This document shows positions 1 through 5,321 of a stretch of 8,978 nt of DNA, one piece after another. Every line of letters starts with the position of its first letter. The stretch's first letter is position 1. The translations under genes and the position numbers were made by a program. Below the pieces are notes generated by a model. It was not told where the DNA came from, ran no database searches, and saw nothing but the letters and a program-made list of their open reading frames with translations. Source of the DNA: Clostridiales bacterium (GTDB lineage Bacteria > Bacillota > Clostridia > Oscillospirales > CAG-272); NCBI GenBank assembly GCA_019415985.1, contig DXYE01000102.1:1-8978 (forward strand), in the 5' to 3' direction.

Positions 1-227
1 CTAGCTACCCTTGTGACTACGTCACAGTCATAGTTTTTGGCAGCCCGCACGGCATTTTCAATGAAGCTGAAATCGTTTGGAACATGCTCCATATCGATCC
101 ATATACTGTCGAAACCGCACATTGCGGCCAGCTCGGCGTTGCGCGGGTCGTTATAATTGAGTTTTACACAGGTCGCAACTTTCCCATTTTTCATTTGACG
201 GAGCACGCGGCTCTTACGCATATCCAT
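1..227 (-). CDS. HpcH/HpaI-family class II aldolase, N-terminal part (3' end off window)
   Basis: I translated this partial frame by hand: 75 complete codons from an ATG at 227, running off the left edge. An AAAGGA ribosome binding site (235-240) sits 7 nt upstream. The segment IWIDMEHVPND (about residues 42-52) matches the HpcH/HpaI signature IDxEHxPND, where the His (H48 here) is the catalytic base; the region ends in VVTRV, where the family has a conserved Arg. Family members are divalent-metal aldolases that reversibly cleave 4-hydroxy-2-oxo acids to pyruvate (or oxaloacetate-like products) and an aldehyde. The family is about 250-260 residues, so roughly 70% is missing. It is the last gene visible and probably the carbon-carbon cleavage step of the locus. 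Exact substrate cannot be read from the sequence; 2-keto-3-deoxy-sugar-acid and citramalyl/citryl-type lyases are the alternatives. Confidence 0.88.
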   Translation of the reverse strand, partial: MDMRKSRVLRQMKNGKVATCVKLNYNDPRNAELAAMCGFDSIWIDMEHVPNDFSFIENAVRAAKNYDCDVVTRVA

Positions 228-243
228 TTTAATATCCTTTCGT

Positions 244-287
244 CTGCTGATCTGTCGCAGCAGTGCCCACTGCGCCGCCGGGCGGCG
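244..287 (-). other. GC-rich inverted repeats in the leader of the aldolase gene
   Basis: Three dyads are packed just upstream of the aldolase ribosome binding site: CTGCTG/CAGCAG (244-249 with 258-263), GCAGTG-CC-CACTGC (260-273) and CGCCGCC-G-GGCGGCG (273-287). The first two share bases 260-263, so they could not both form fully in one RNA. The first stem ends 3 nt from the AAAGGA site. The sequence shows the repeats directly; a regulatory role is inference, and they may instead be operator-like DNA dyads. Confidence 0.35.
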
Positions 288-289
288 GT

Positions 290-318
290 AATAAAGTTGT
301 GAGAAAAACGTATGTCAG
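290..318 (-). promoter_or_regulatory. weak candidate promoter for the aldolase gene
   Basis: On the minus strand CTGACA (313-318, 5/6 match to the -35 consensus) is followed after 17 nt by TTTATT (290-295, 4/6 match to the -10). The predicted start would fall near 283, giving a leader of roughly 55 nt ahead of the aldolase ATG at 227. The 216-nt gap downstream of the dehydrogenase gene is long enough to hold a promoter. The -10 is poor and this could be chance. Confidence 0.25.
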
Positions 319-443
319 CCATCGGTCGAAAAAAATGGTATGGCCCACATTGCAAAATGATTGAAAGATGCAGTCTTTGCCGAAATCCATTCGCAGGGGA
401 AGGGAAGAGAGCGAAAGACGGCACATCTATATACTAAAAATGT

Positions 444-1241
444 TTATTTTGCTGAGTATCCGCCGTCAACGGGAATCGTCGCTCCGGTGACATAAGACGA
501 GGCTTCTGAAGCCAAATAAACGAGAATACCCATAACATCTGTCTGGTTGGCCATGCGCTTTAAAAAGGTTCTCGAATTATATCTTTCCAAGAACCGGGGA
601 TCCTGATTGTTAAAGAGCCCGCCAAGGGCGAGGTAGTTACAGCGAACATTCTTGGGTCCGTAATACGCAGCCGCGAATCTTGTCAAATTGTTCATGCCGC
701 CCTTGTGATAAAAATAATCAGGGGCAGAGAAAGCATCCATTTCCGGAAGATCTGTATACAGAGTATCGTCACAGCCGAGATACCCCATATAAGAACCAAT
801 GTTAATAATACTTCCCGAACCATTTTCTGCCATATGATCTCCGAAAACGCGAGTAATGACAAACAATCCCGTACCATTGACTCGAAGGCTTTTCTCAAAG
901 TCCTCAGGCGGCGCATCATAAGATTTCACACAACGCAGAACAGAATTGTTGACAAGTATATCAACACGCCCGCATTTTTCCTTCATTCGGCCGAGGAGCG
1001 CGCATATACTTTTTTCGTCGCTTTGATCATATGCGTCGGCGTAAACCGTATAACCCTCACTGCGCAGCTCTTTTGCATATGCTTCATTGCTGTCCAGATG
1101 CCTCGATGCTGTCCAAACTACGGCGCCTGCCTGTGCCAATGCTAACACCATCTGTCTGCCAAATCGGCCCGCACCGCCTGTAACCAGCGCAGTTTTACCA
1201 TCCAGCTTAAACATATCCAAAACATTCATTGTTAAAACCAT
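444..1241 (-). CDS. short-chain dehydrogenase/reductase (SDR), sugar/gluconate 5-dehydrogenase-like
   Basis: A classical SDR oxidoreductase, expected to be a soluble NAD(P)-dependent alcohol/ketone dehydrogenase. Visible motifs, numbered from the ATG at 1241: cofactor loop TGGAGRFG (21-28), NNS in place of the usual NNAG (98-100), catalytic Ser150, YxxxK as Tyr176/Lys180, and the C-terminal VTGATIPVDGGYS that closes most family members. Ser and Tyr are 26 residues apart where about 13 is typical, so an insertion of a dozen or so residues (about 157-170) sits beside the active site. The start is uncertain: ATG 1241 has GGAAAG only 3 nt away, whereas ATG 1229 (residue 5) gives the more usual N-terminus MNVLDMFKLDGK. 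It follows the YjbQ gene across a 196-nt gap containing a strong hairpin and precedes the aldolase. Likely role: redox interconversion of a sugar or sugar-acid intermediate; substrate unknown. Confidence 0.9.
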   Translation of the reverse strand: MVLTMNVLDMFKLDGKTALVTGGAGRFGRQMVLALAQAGAVVWTASRHLDSNEAYAKELRSEGYTVYADAYDQSDEKSICALLGRMKEKCGRVDILVNNSVLRCVKSYDAPPEDFEKSLRVNGTGLFVITRVFGDHMAENGSGSIINIGSYMGYLGCDDTLYTDLPEMDAFSAPDYFYHKGGMNNLTRFAAAYYGPKNVRCNYLALGGLFNNQDPRFLERYNSRTFLKRMANQTDVMGILVYLASEASSYVTGATIPVDGGYSAK

Positions 1242-1326
1242 ATTCTTTCCATAAATTTTGACATTTTAGAAAAGAATCCCTTTCTGCCTTGTAACTTTTA
1301 CCTTTTACTGAAAAAATATTGTAAAT

Positions 1327-1363
1327 GCCTGCCGCCGAACGCCAGCCGGGTTCGGCGGCAGGC
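1327..1363 (-). terminator. 14-bp GC-rich hairpin after the YjbQ gene, terminator-like
   Basis: GCCTGCCGCCGAAC (1327-1340) pairs perfectly with GTTCGGCGGCAGGC (1350-1363) around a 9-nt loop. It lies 74 nt beyond the YjbQ stop codon, in the direction of transcription. On the minus strand it is followed by ATTTACAATATTTTTT, so the U-run is interrupted and the run of six T begins about 10 nt after the stem. It could be an inefficient intrinsic terminator that lowers expression of the dehydrogenase and aldolase, or an mRNA 3'-end stabiliser. On the plus strand no T-run follows, so a bidirectional role is not supported. Confidence 0.5.
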
Positions 1364-1437
1364 CCTCTCAACCGCTGATGCTATATTCGCTGACACCGGA
1401 ACACTTGAGCGGCTGTTCCCCGCATTGGTATCCGATT

Positions 1438-1938
1438 TTATTCACCCATAACAAGAACTTCGCACACTCTTTCGCGCTCACGCACCTGATCCCAATCTAT
1501 GAAATAAATAAAACCGAAGTCCCCAAGAGACGGAACGCCGTTTTCAAGGATAATGTTCTCGGAACGTCCGAAGAAAACGGAACGGAGATGCGCGTCCGTG
1601 TTGAGGCTTCCATATGCGACCTCGCCCGGGCATGAGAGAGCAAACTCAATGTGCTTGGGACCCGGATGGTAGTACTGTCCTTCTGTACGGCAGGTAGGGA
1701 TCAGCTTTTCCATAATTTCAATCAGATCCATCTGCATATATTCCCGACCATAATAATTGGTATCGTGAGAGGATTCCTGAACAATGACAGAACAAGTGGT
1801 GTGATGTGAATAAACGGTAATCAGACCGTTTTGAATGCCCGATTCTTTCACGATTTTCTTAACCTCATCGGTCACGTTATGAAAATGCGGCAGATGATTT
1901 CGAGACTGCAATTTGATTTTTCCGATATGTACGGCCAT
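1438..1938 (-). CDS. YjbQ / UPF0047 family protein
   Basis: A small soluble protein of 166 residues in the YjbQ (UPF0047) family. Family hallmarks are visible: the HHTTCSVIVQE segment (about 45-55, family HTTxxxxxxE), NTDAHLRS (113-120, family NxxAHL) and the C-terminal arginine-rich strand before VLVMG. Family members are usually about 130-140 residues; the extra length here is mainly residues 57-92, a DTNYYGREYMQMD...EGQYYHPGP stretch. The usual GxWQ motif before the last strands reads SLGDFGF instead. E. coli YjbQ was reported to have weak thiamine-phosphate synthase activity, hence the database name, but the true role is unresolved. Start ATG 1938 has AAAGG (1947-1951) 8 nt upstream. Location between a TPI paralogue and a sugar dehydrogenase suggests it acts on a phosphosugar or carbonyl intermediate; this is inference from context. 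Confidence 0.9.
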   Translation of the reverse strand: MAVHIGKIKLQSRNHLPHFHNVTDEVKKIVKESGIQNGLITVYSHHTTCSVIVQESSHDTNYYGREYMQMDLIEIMEKLIPTCRTEGQYYHPGPKHIEFALSCPGEVAYGSLNTDAHLRSVFFGRSENIILENGVPSLGDFGFIYFIDWDQVRERERVCEVLVMGE

Positions 1939-1977
1939 GATAGATGCCTTTCTCCCAATAATGAATTAATATACAAA

Positions 1978-2055
1978 CCGTTTTGGGGAACGGTCTGCGA
2001 CAAAAACCGCGAGACTTATGCTGCGAAAGCTTTGTGAAAGCAGTATAAGCATAAG
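1978..2055 (-). other. three adjacent hairpins between the TPI-like and YjbQ genes
   Basis: The 199-nt gap has no gene but has dense dyad symmetry. In transcription order: a nested stem with 8-bp outer arms CTTATGCT/AGCATAAG (2015-2022 with 2048-2055) and a 5-bp inner stem with a 3-nt loop (2029-2041); then an imperfect GTCTGCG/CGCGAGAC stem (about 1994-2014) with one bulged base; then CCGTT/AACGG (1978-1982 with 1989-1993) with a 6-nt loop. None has an adjacent long U-run, so termination is not strongly suggested. RNA processing, mRNA stability or a cis-regulatory RNA are possible. I do not recognise a known riboswitch class. Confidence 0.45.
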
Positions 2056-2137
2056 ATTCGCTGATTTTGACATAAAATCCAAACCCATGCTAAAAGATTG
2101 CTTGGAAAACCTTTGATCTCGCTCAGGCGGATTAAAA

Positions 2138-2839
2138 TCAGGGATGTAGCTCATCCCATGCCTTGCGCAGGGAATAAAGCATTTCCTCCGTCATTTCATA
2201 AGGGTCGTCCGCTTTGATAATGCCGCTCGTAGAGCCGGTGGCCTCGGCACCGGCCTTGATCACATTATAGACATCCTGACCGTTGCTGATTCCGGCTCCC
2301 TGCAGAACCATTATGGAGGGATTTATGGCATGAACGGTTTCGATTGTCGACCGTACGTAAGCCATATTGCTGGTTTGTCCGGTGCCGATCAGCTCCGTCG
2401 GTTCCGCTACGATCATGTTCGGCCCGAGTTCGGCAATGGCGCGAACGTCTTCCACCGTATCGGCGCAAACAATAGTGGCAAGCCCCACCTCGTCTGCACG
2501 TTGTATTGTCTGAGCTATGGTTTCGAGCGAAATCGGCTTTTCTGCGTGATTGAGCATAACCCCCTCCGCGCCTGCTGCCTTTACAGCTTCAGGTAAAACA
2601 GAACCCAGTCCGCGGCCTACGGGAAGAGGATCCATATGCTGCGCGAAGACATGAATGTATTCCGTATTGGCTGCAATGAGGGAGATGTCCGTATATTGCG
2701 GCGTTACAATAACGTCAACATCATATTTATGGGCAACGCGATCTATGACTTTGGCCAGTTTCAGCATTGCTTCGCCATACAAATAGGCTTTAGGGCCTAT
2801 CTCAAAAAACGGCGGTCGAATTTTACACTTGCTATACAT
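2138..2839 (-). CDS. triosephosphate-isomerase paralogue (archaeal-type TIM barrel), probable sugar-phosphate isomerase
   Basis: 233 residues, a complete TIM barrel of the shorter archaeal TPI type. Catalytic Lys17 (IGPKAY), His98 (LNHAEK) and Glu146 (VAEPTELIGTG, including the flexible loop 6) are present, as are the phosphate-binding segments QGAGIS (near 180) and GSTSGI (near 200). The Asn two residues before the catalytic Lys in ordinary TPI (NWK or NFK) is Gly here (GPK). Housekeeping TPI sits with glycolytic genes; this copy is in a sugar catabolic cluster. Known TPI homologues in tetritol pathways (LerI/EryH) isomerise L-erythrulose-1-phosphate, so a related ketose-phosphate isomerisation is a good guess. 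The start is firm: the codon before ATG 2839 is TAA. A GGA lies 7 nt upstream, and a stronger AAAGGAG lies farther up beyond a hairpin. It follows the SIS gene by 92 nt. Confidence 0.92.
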   Translation of the reverse strand: MYSKCKIRPPFFEIGPKAYLYGEAMLKLAKVIDRVAHKYDVDVIVTPQYTDISLIAANTEYIHVFAQHMDPLPVGRGLGSVLPEAVKAAGAEGVMLNHAEKPISLETIAQTIQRADEVGLATIVCADTVEDVRAIAELGPNMIVAEPTELIGTGQTSNMAYVRSTIETVHAINPSIMVLQGAGISNGQDVYNVIKAGAEATGSTSGIIKADDPYEMTEEMLYSLRKAWDELHP

Positions 2840-2851
2840 TTACATATCCAT

Positions 2852-2871
2852 GCCTTTGGACGAGCAAAGGC
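2852..2871 (-). promoter_or_regulatory. hairpin between a strong Shine-Dalgarno and the TPI-like start codon
   Basis: GCCTTTG (2852-2858) and CAAAGGC (2865-2871) form a perfect 7-bp stem with a 6-nt loop. Immediately 5' in the mRNA is AAAGGAG (2871-2877), the best ribosome binding site in this gap but 31 nt from the ATG at 2839. If the hairpin folds, the linear distance shrinks to about 12 nt. The 3' side also carries ATG-GAT-ATG-TAA, a three-codon frame whose stop abuts the real start. Structure is seen; function is inferred. Confidence 0.4.
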
Positions 2872-2931
2872 TCCTTTCTTTACCCGAATGAAGTATTTTG
2901 CAGCTTACAAATTTTGTCCGTAGTCTGTCTT

Positions 2932-3528
2932 TTAATGCCGATTGAGCATTTCACCTACAGCGCCGCCCGGATGAATGAGGGCAAACTGCTCACGCTGGTA
3001 ATTTGTTTCTTCCATCAGTGCCACAAGCAAAGCGTCGAATATGGCGATGGTTGCAACGTAGCTGGCGGTCGCCATATAATTGTATTTATCACTTTCACGC
3101 TCAATTTGCATTTGCAAGACGATATCTGCCTGCTTTGCCAGCGGTGACTCCAGGTTTTCCGTCAGCGCAATCAGTGTAGAACCTCTTTTCCTGCAAACAT
3201 CAATGACAGGCAACAGTTCGGCCGTTTTTCCGCCTCGTGACACCATAACCAAAACATCTTCCTTTTTTAGCGCGCCCAAACCGCCGTGTACTGCTTCACA
3301 TGGCGGCATAAACATAGCGCCACGCTCAATACAGCAGAGCGAATGCGCAAATTTTTTTGCTGCAATGCCCGAGGAACCGCTGGCACATGTCATAATGCGC
3401 GAACAGGCAGCTAGAGCGTCGACAGCGCGTGCAAATGCCTCTTTATCTATATAGGTAAGGATATCCGATATCGCTTTTGCCTCGATTTCAAGGGAATGCA
3501 TCGCATCAGTGTATGCTTGTTCTTTCAT
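2932..3528 (-). CDS. SIS-domain phosphosugar isomerase, KpsF/GutQ-like without CBS domains
   Basis: 198 residues made of a single SIS (sugar isomerase) domain. Motifs: CASGSSGIAAKKFAHSL (48-64), the phosphosugar-binding strand-turn VMVSRGGKTAELL (94-106) and the C-terminal HPGGAVGEML (186-195), which is the KdsD/KpsF/GutQ signature with its active-site His (H186). The CBS pair found in KpsF/GutQ after this point is absent, so this is the short form. The binding turn is usually SxSGETxE; here it is SRGGKTAE, replacing the Ser and Glu. Family enzymes interconvert aldose and ketose phosphates in the cytosol, for example arabinose-5-P and ribulose-5-P. Start ATG 3528 has AAGGAG (3538-3543) 9 nt upstream. 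Sitting between the ceramidase-like and TPI-like genes, it probably performs one isomerisation step of the pathway. Precise substrate unknown. Confidence 0.92.
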   Translation of the reverse strand: MKEQAYTDAMHSLEIEAKAISDILTYIDKEAFARAVDALAACSRIMTCASGSSGIAAKKFAHSLCCIERGAMFMPPCEAVHGGLGALKKEDVLVMVSRGGKTAELLPVIDVCRKRGSTLIALTENLESPLAKQADIVLQMQIERESDKYNYMATASYVATIAIFDALLVALMEETNYQREQFALIHPGGAVGEMLNRH

Positions 3529-3615
3529 AAGGGAGAGCTCCTTTTTACAGACTGTACGATATTTTTTTCCAAGTTTCGTTGCGTCTCATGTTACTTATGT
3601 TATACGCAGATCGTT

Positions 3616-4878
3616 TTATAATACTTTTTTAGCGCCTTCTACAATAACTGCGCCGGCATTCTCTGTCATCATTGAGGAACCGACCTCATATCCGCCTTCT
3701 TCGAGAGCTTCCGGTGAGTAGATATATCCCGGCAGTCCGCCGTTCGTCAGCTCAAACACAAATGTCTTTTTATGTTTGGAAGCAGCTTTGATCGCAAGAC
3801 CGTATTCCACAAATATTTCTCCCTGAACACCTACAATAATAGTGTCTCCAAGCGTAATGGACTGTATTTCACACGGAAGCTCTGTGCACTGATACCCCCT
3901 GGCAATTTCGCGGGAATAATAATAGATATTTTCCGCGCCGAACATATCGAGTTCCGCATTGCGCATGGTGATATAATCCGCGTTCCTCAGAGAATCAAAA
4001 CGCTTTTGAGCGGCTATCATAGCAGACTTTGCTTCATCCTCAGGCGGGTAGGCTTTCCGGGGCAAATCGATTTCTATACTCTTGACTTCGATATCGAGTG
4101 TATCTGTGTAATCCATACTTTCCAGACAATTGTTCACCGCAACTCCGAGCGTTGTGCCGACACGGGCAGCCTCTTCAAAATTCTGCGCTACTCGGTGGTA
4201 TCTGGAACTCTGATCTCCGGATGTCCCCTGAGCAAACAGGAAAACAGCATCTGGCTTTGAGAAATGAAGAAAACGTCTGACATATCCCGGATAGTCTGCA
4301 CTGACCAGTACGTTTTCTGCATGTAGGTATGTCGGATGCAGCGCATAATTCAGAAGACATGCACGGACCTTGCCTTCCATATCCTTTACACCGATTACGT
4401 TGACGGATGGATCACAGAGACCGCCCTTGTGGCGGCGATTGCCGCCTACGCCCTGCTCAGCGCCGCACTTTCCTACAGCCGTACCGATGACAGCGTCAAA
4501 GGCATGGGCCTTAGCTTCCAGGATCTTTTTCTGCAAATTCGCCATCAGTGCCTCTATATAAGCGTCGTCCCGACGAATGCCTTCTTCATATTCAAAGGAA
4601 TAAATTTCGCCTACCAGCGGACCCGAATGCGTATGTGACGTGGTTACCATAAGATCAAAGCCGACGGCTTCACGCAGCTTTTTTACGCAATTTTTATCGA
4701 ATTTTAAAAGATCAAGCGTAAGAAACACCACTTCTTTTATGCCGTTGTTTAGATACAAACAGGCGGCATAAAGCGGATCGTGGATACCCTCGTTCGGCCG
4801 GGGACAATGGGGATAACCTGTGAGTTGAACGCCTTTTTCAGGCGAAATGTCTAAAAGAGAAACACCTGCTTTCAGCAT
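3616..4878 (-). CDS. neutral/alkaline ceramidase N-terminal-domain protein, cytosolic amide hydrolase candidate
   Basis: 420 residues matching the N-terminal catalytic domain of neutral ceramidases. Seen: TSHTHSGP (80-87) with His82/His84, ALHPTYL (179-185) with His181 followed by SADYPGY, FAQGTSGDQSSR (215-226), VQGEIF (351-356) with Glu354 at the place of the family's PGE zinc ligand, and GYIYSPEALEEGGYE (384-398), the family's YxxTxEAxEEGGYE block. Neutral ceramidases are zinc amidases that cleave N-acyl-sphingosine. Those are secreted or membrane enzymes with a C-terminal immunoglobulin-like domain; this protein has neither a signal peptide nor that domain. A small cytosolic N-acyl substrate is therefore more likely than ceramide. 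It starts at ATG 4878 with only a weak GGTGG/GGA site, partly in a hairpin, and is the first gene after a 443-nt gap. A function outside amide hydrolysis cannot be excluded. Confidence 0.88.
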   Translation of the reverse strand: MLKAGVSLLDISPEKGVQLTGYPHCPRPNEGIHDPLYAACLYLNNGIKEVVFLTLDLLKFDKNCVKKLREAVGFDLMVTTSHTHSGPLVGEIYSFEYEEGIRRDDAYIEALMANLQKKILEAKAHAFDAVIGTAVGKCGAEQGVGGNRRHKGGLCDPSVNVIGVKDMEGKVRACLLNYALHPTYLHAENVLVSADYPGYVRRFLHFSKPDAVFLFAQGTSGDQSSRYHRVAQNFEEAARVGTTLGVAVNNCLESMDYTDTLDIEVKSIEIDLPRKAYPPEDEAKSAMIAAQKRFDSLRNADYITMRNAELDMFGAENIYYYSREIARGYQCTELPCEIQSITLGDTIIVGVQGEIFVEYGLAIKAASKHKKTFVFELTNGGLPGYIYSPEALEEGGYEVGSSMMTENAGAVIVEGAKKVL

Positions 4879-4891
4879 GATACCATTTCCA

Positions 4892-4916
4892 CCGATGCAT
4901 CTGTATGCAGCATCGG
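4892..4916 (-). promoter_or_regulatory. stem-loop in the leader of the ceramidase-like gene
   Basis: CCGATGC (4892-4898) and GCATCGG (4910-4916) are a perfect 7-bp inverted repeat around 11 nt. An alternative pairing, TGCAT/ATGCA (4896-4900 with 4905-4909) stacked on CCGA/TCGG with a 3-nt bulge, gives 9 pairs and a 4-nt loop. The structure ends 13 nt before the ATG, and its last two pairs overlap the GGTGG that is the nearest ribosome binding site candidate. It may modulate translation, or act as a DNA operator; the sequence alone does not decide. Confidence 0.4.
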
Positions 4917-5200
4917 TTCCTTTCCCAAAAATTATCGAAATACCGTAAACAAAATCTTATATAATTATGATGAAAACGATAGCTACAGCGCTAAACGTGC
5001 TATGAATCCTTAAAAACGTTAAATAATAAGTTCGAAAGAGTCGGCCGACGCCATTGCTGGCCGCGTTGCCGAAATCAGAGAACGGACACAGCAGCAAGCG
5101 CACATGTTTTTATGCAGAAACAACAGTCCGCAGGGCCCCCTACATAGTTATAATGGACGCGATTATTCGGTTTTCTCCAATTCCGAAGTACGCTTGGGGT

Positions 5201-5230
5201 AGTATAAAACCGGAAAGCACGCCTTATCAA
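5201..5230 (-). promoter_or_regulatory. candidate sigma-A promoter for the ceramidase-like operon
   Basis: On the minus strand TTGATA (5225-5230, 5/6) is separated by 18 nt from TATACT (5201-5206, 5/6). It points at the ceramidase-like, SIS, TPI-like and YjbQ genes and lies in the largest gap of the window. Spacing is one nucleotide over optimum. Read-through from the upstream promoter at 8811-8839 remains possible, since no clear terminator separates the groups. Confidence 0.45.
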
Positions 5231-5321
5231 CGGACTAAAATAATAAAGAGAAAACCAAAACCAGGACCTTCTGCGATGCATCGTATAAGTAAATACATCT
5301 CACAAACGCGGTCAAACCAAA

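Larger units (their letters stand above)
4879..5321. other. 443-nt intergenic region between the NagA-like and ceramidase-like genes
   Basis: I see no gene in this stretch in any frame: the open frames present lack ribosome binding sites and recognisable composition. It holds a plausible promoter (5201-5230) reading toward the ceramidase-like gene, a stem-loop close to the start codon (4892-4916), a 10-bp perfect palindrome GTCGGCCGAC (5040-5049) and an ATAGC/GCTAT dyad around AGCGCT (4979-5003) that could be operator sites. Just after the NagA stop an imperfect 9-bp inverted repeat spans the stop codon, but no T-run follows on the minus strand, so I do not call a terminator. The promoter would give a leader of roughly 315 nt. 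Confidence 0.6.

Noticed and set aside
705..1145. 146-codon plus-strand open frame
   Set aside because: It lies wholly antisense to the SDR gene, has no ribosome binding site or family motif, and is explained as a shadow of the real gene.
1966..2154. 62-codon minus-strand frame between the TPI-like and YjbQ genes
   Set aside because: It overlaps the TPI-like 3' end and runs through the hairpin cluster; no ribosome binding site near its ATG.
3772..4260. 162-codon plus-strand open frame
   Set aside because: Antisense to the ceramidase-like gene with its clear motif series; no start signal.
5075..5281. 68-codon minus-strand frame in the large gap
   Set aside because: No ribosome binding site, odd composition (rich in Arg, Trp, Tyr and Cys) and no family resemblance; the gap is better described as non-coding.
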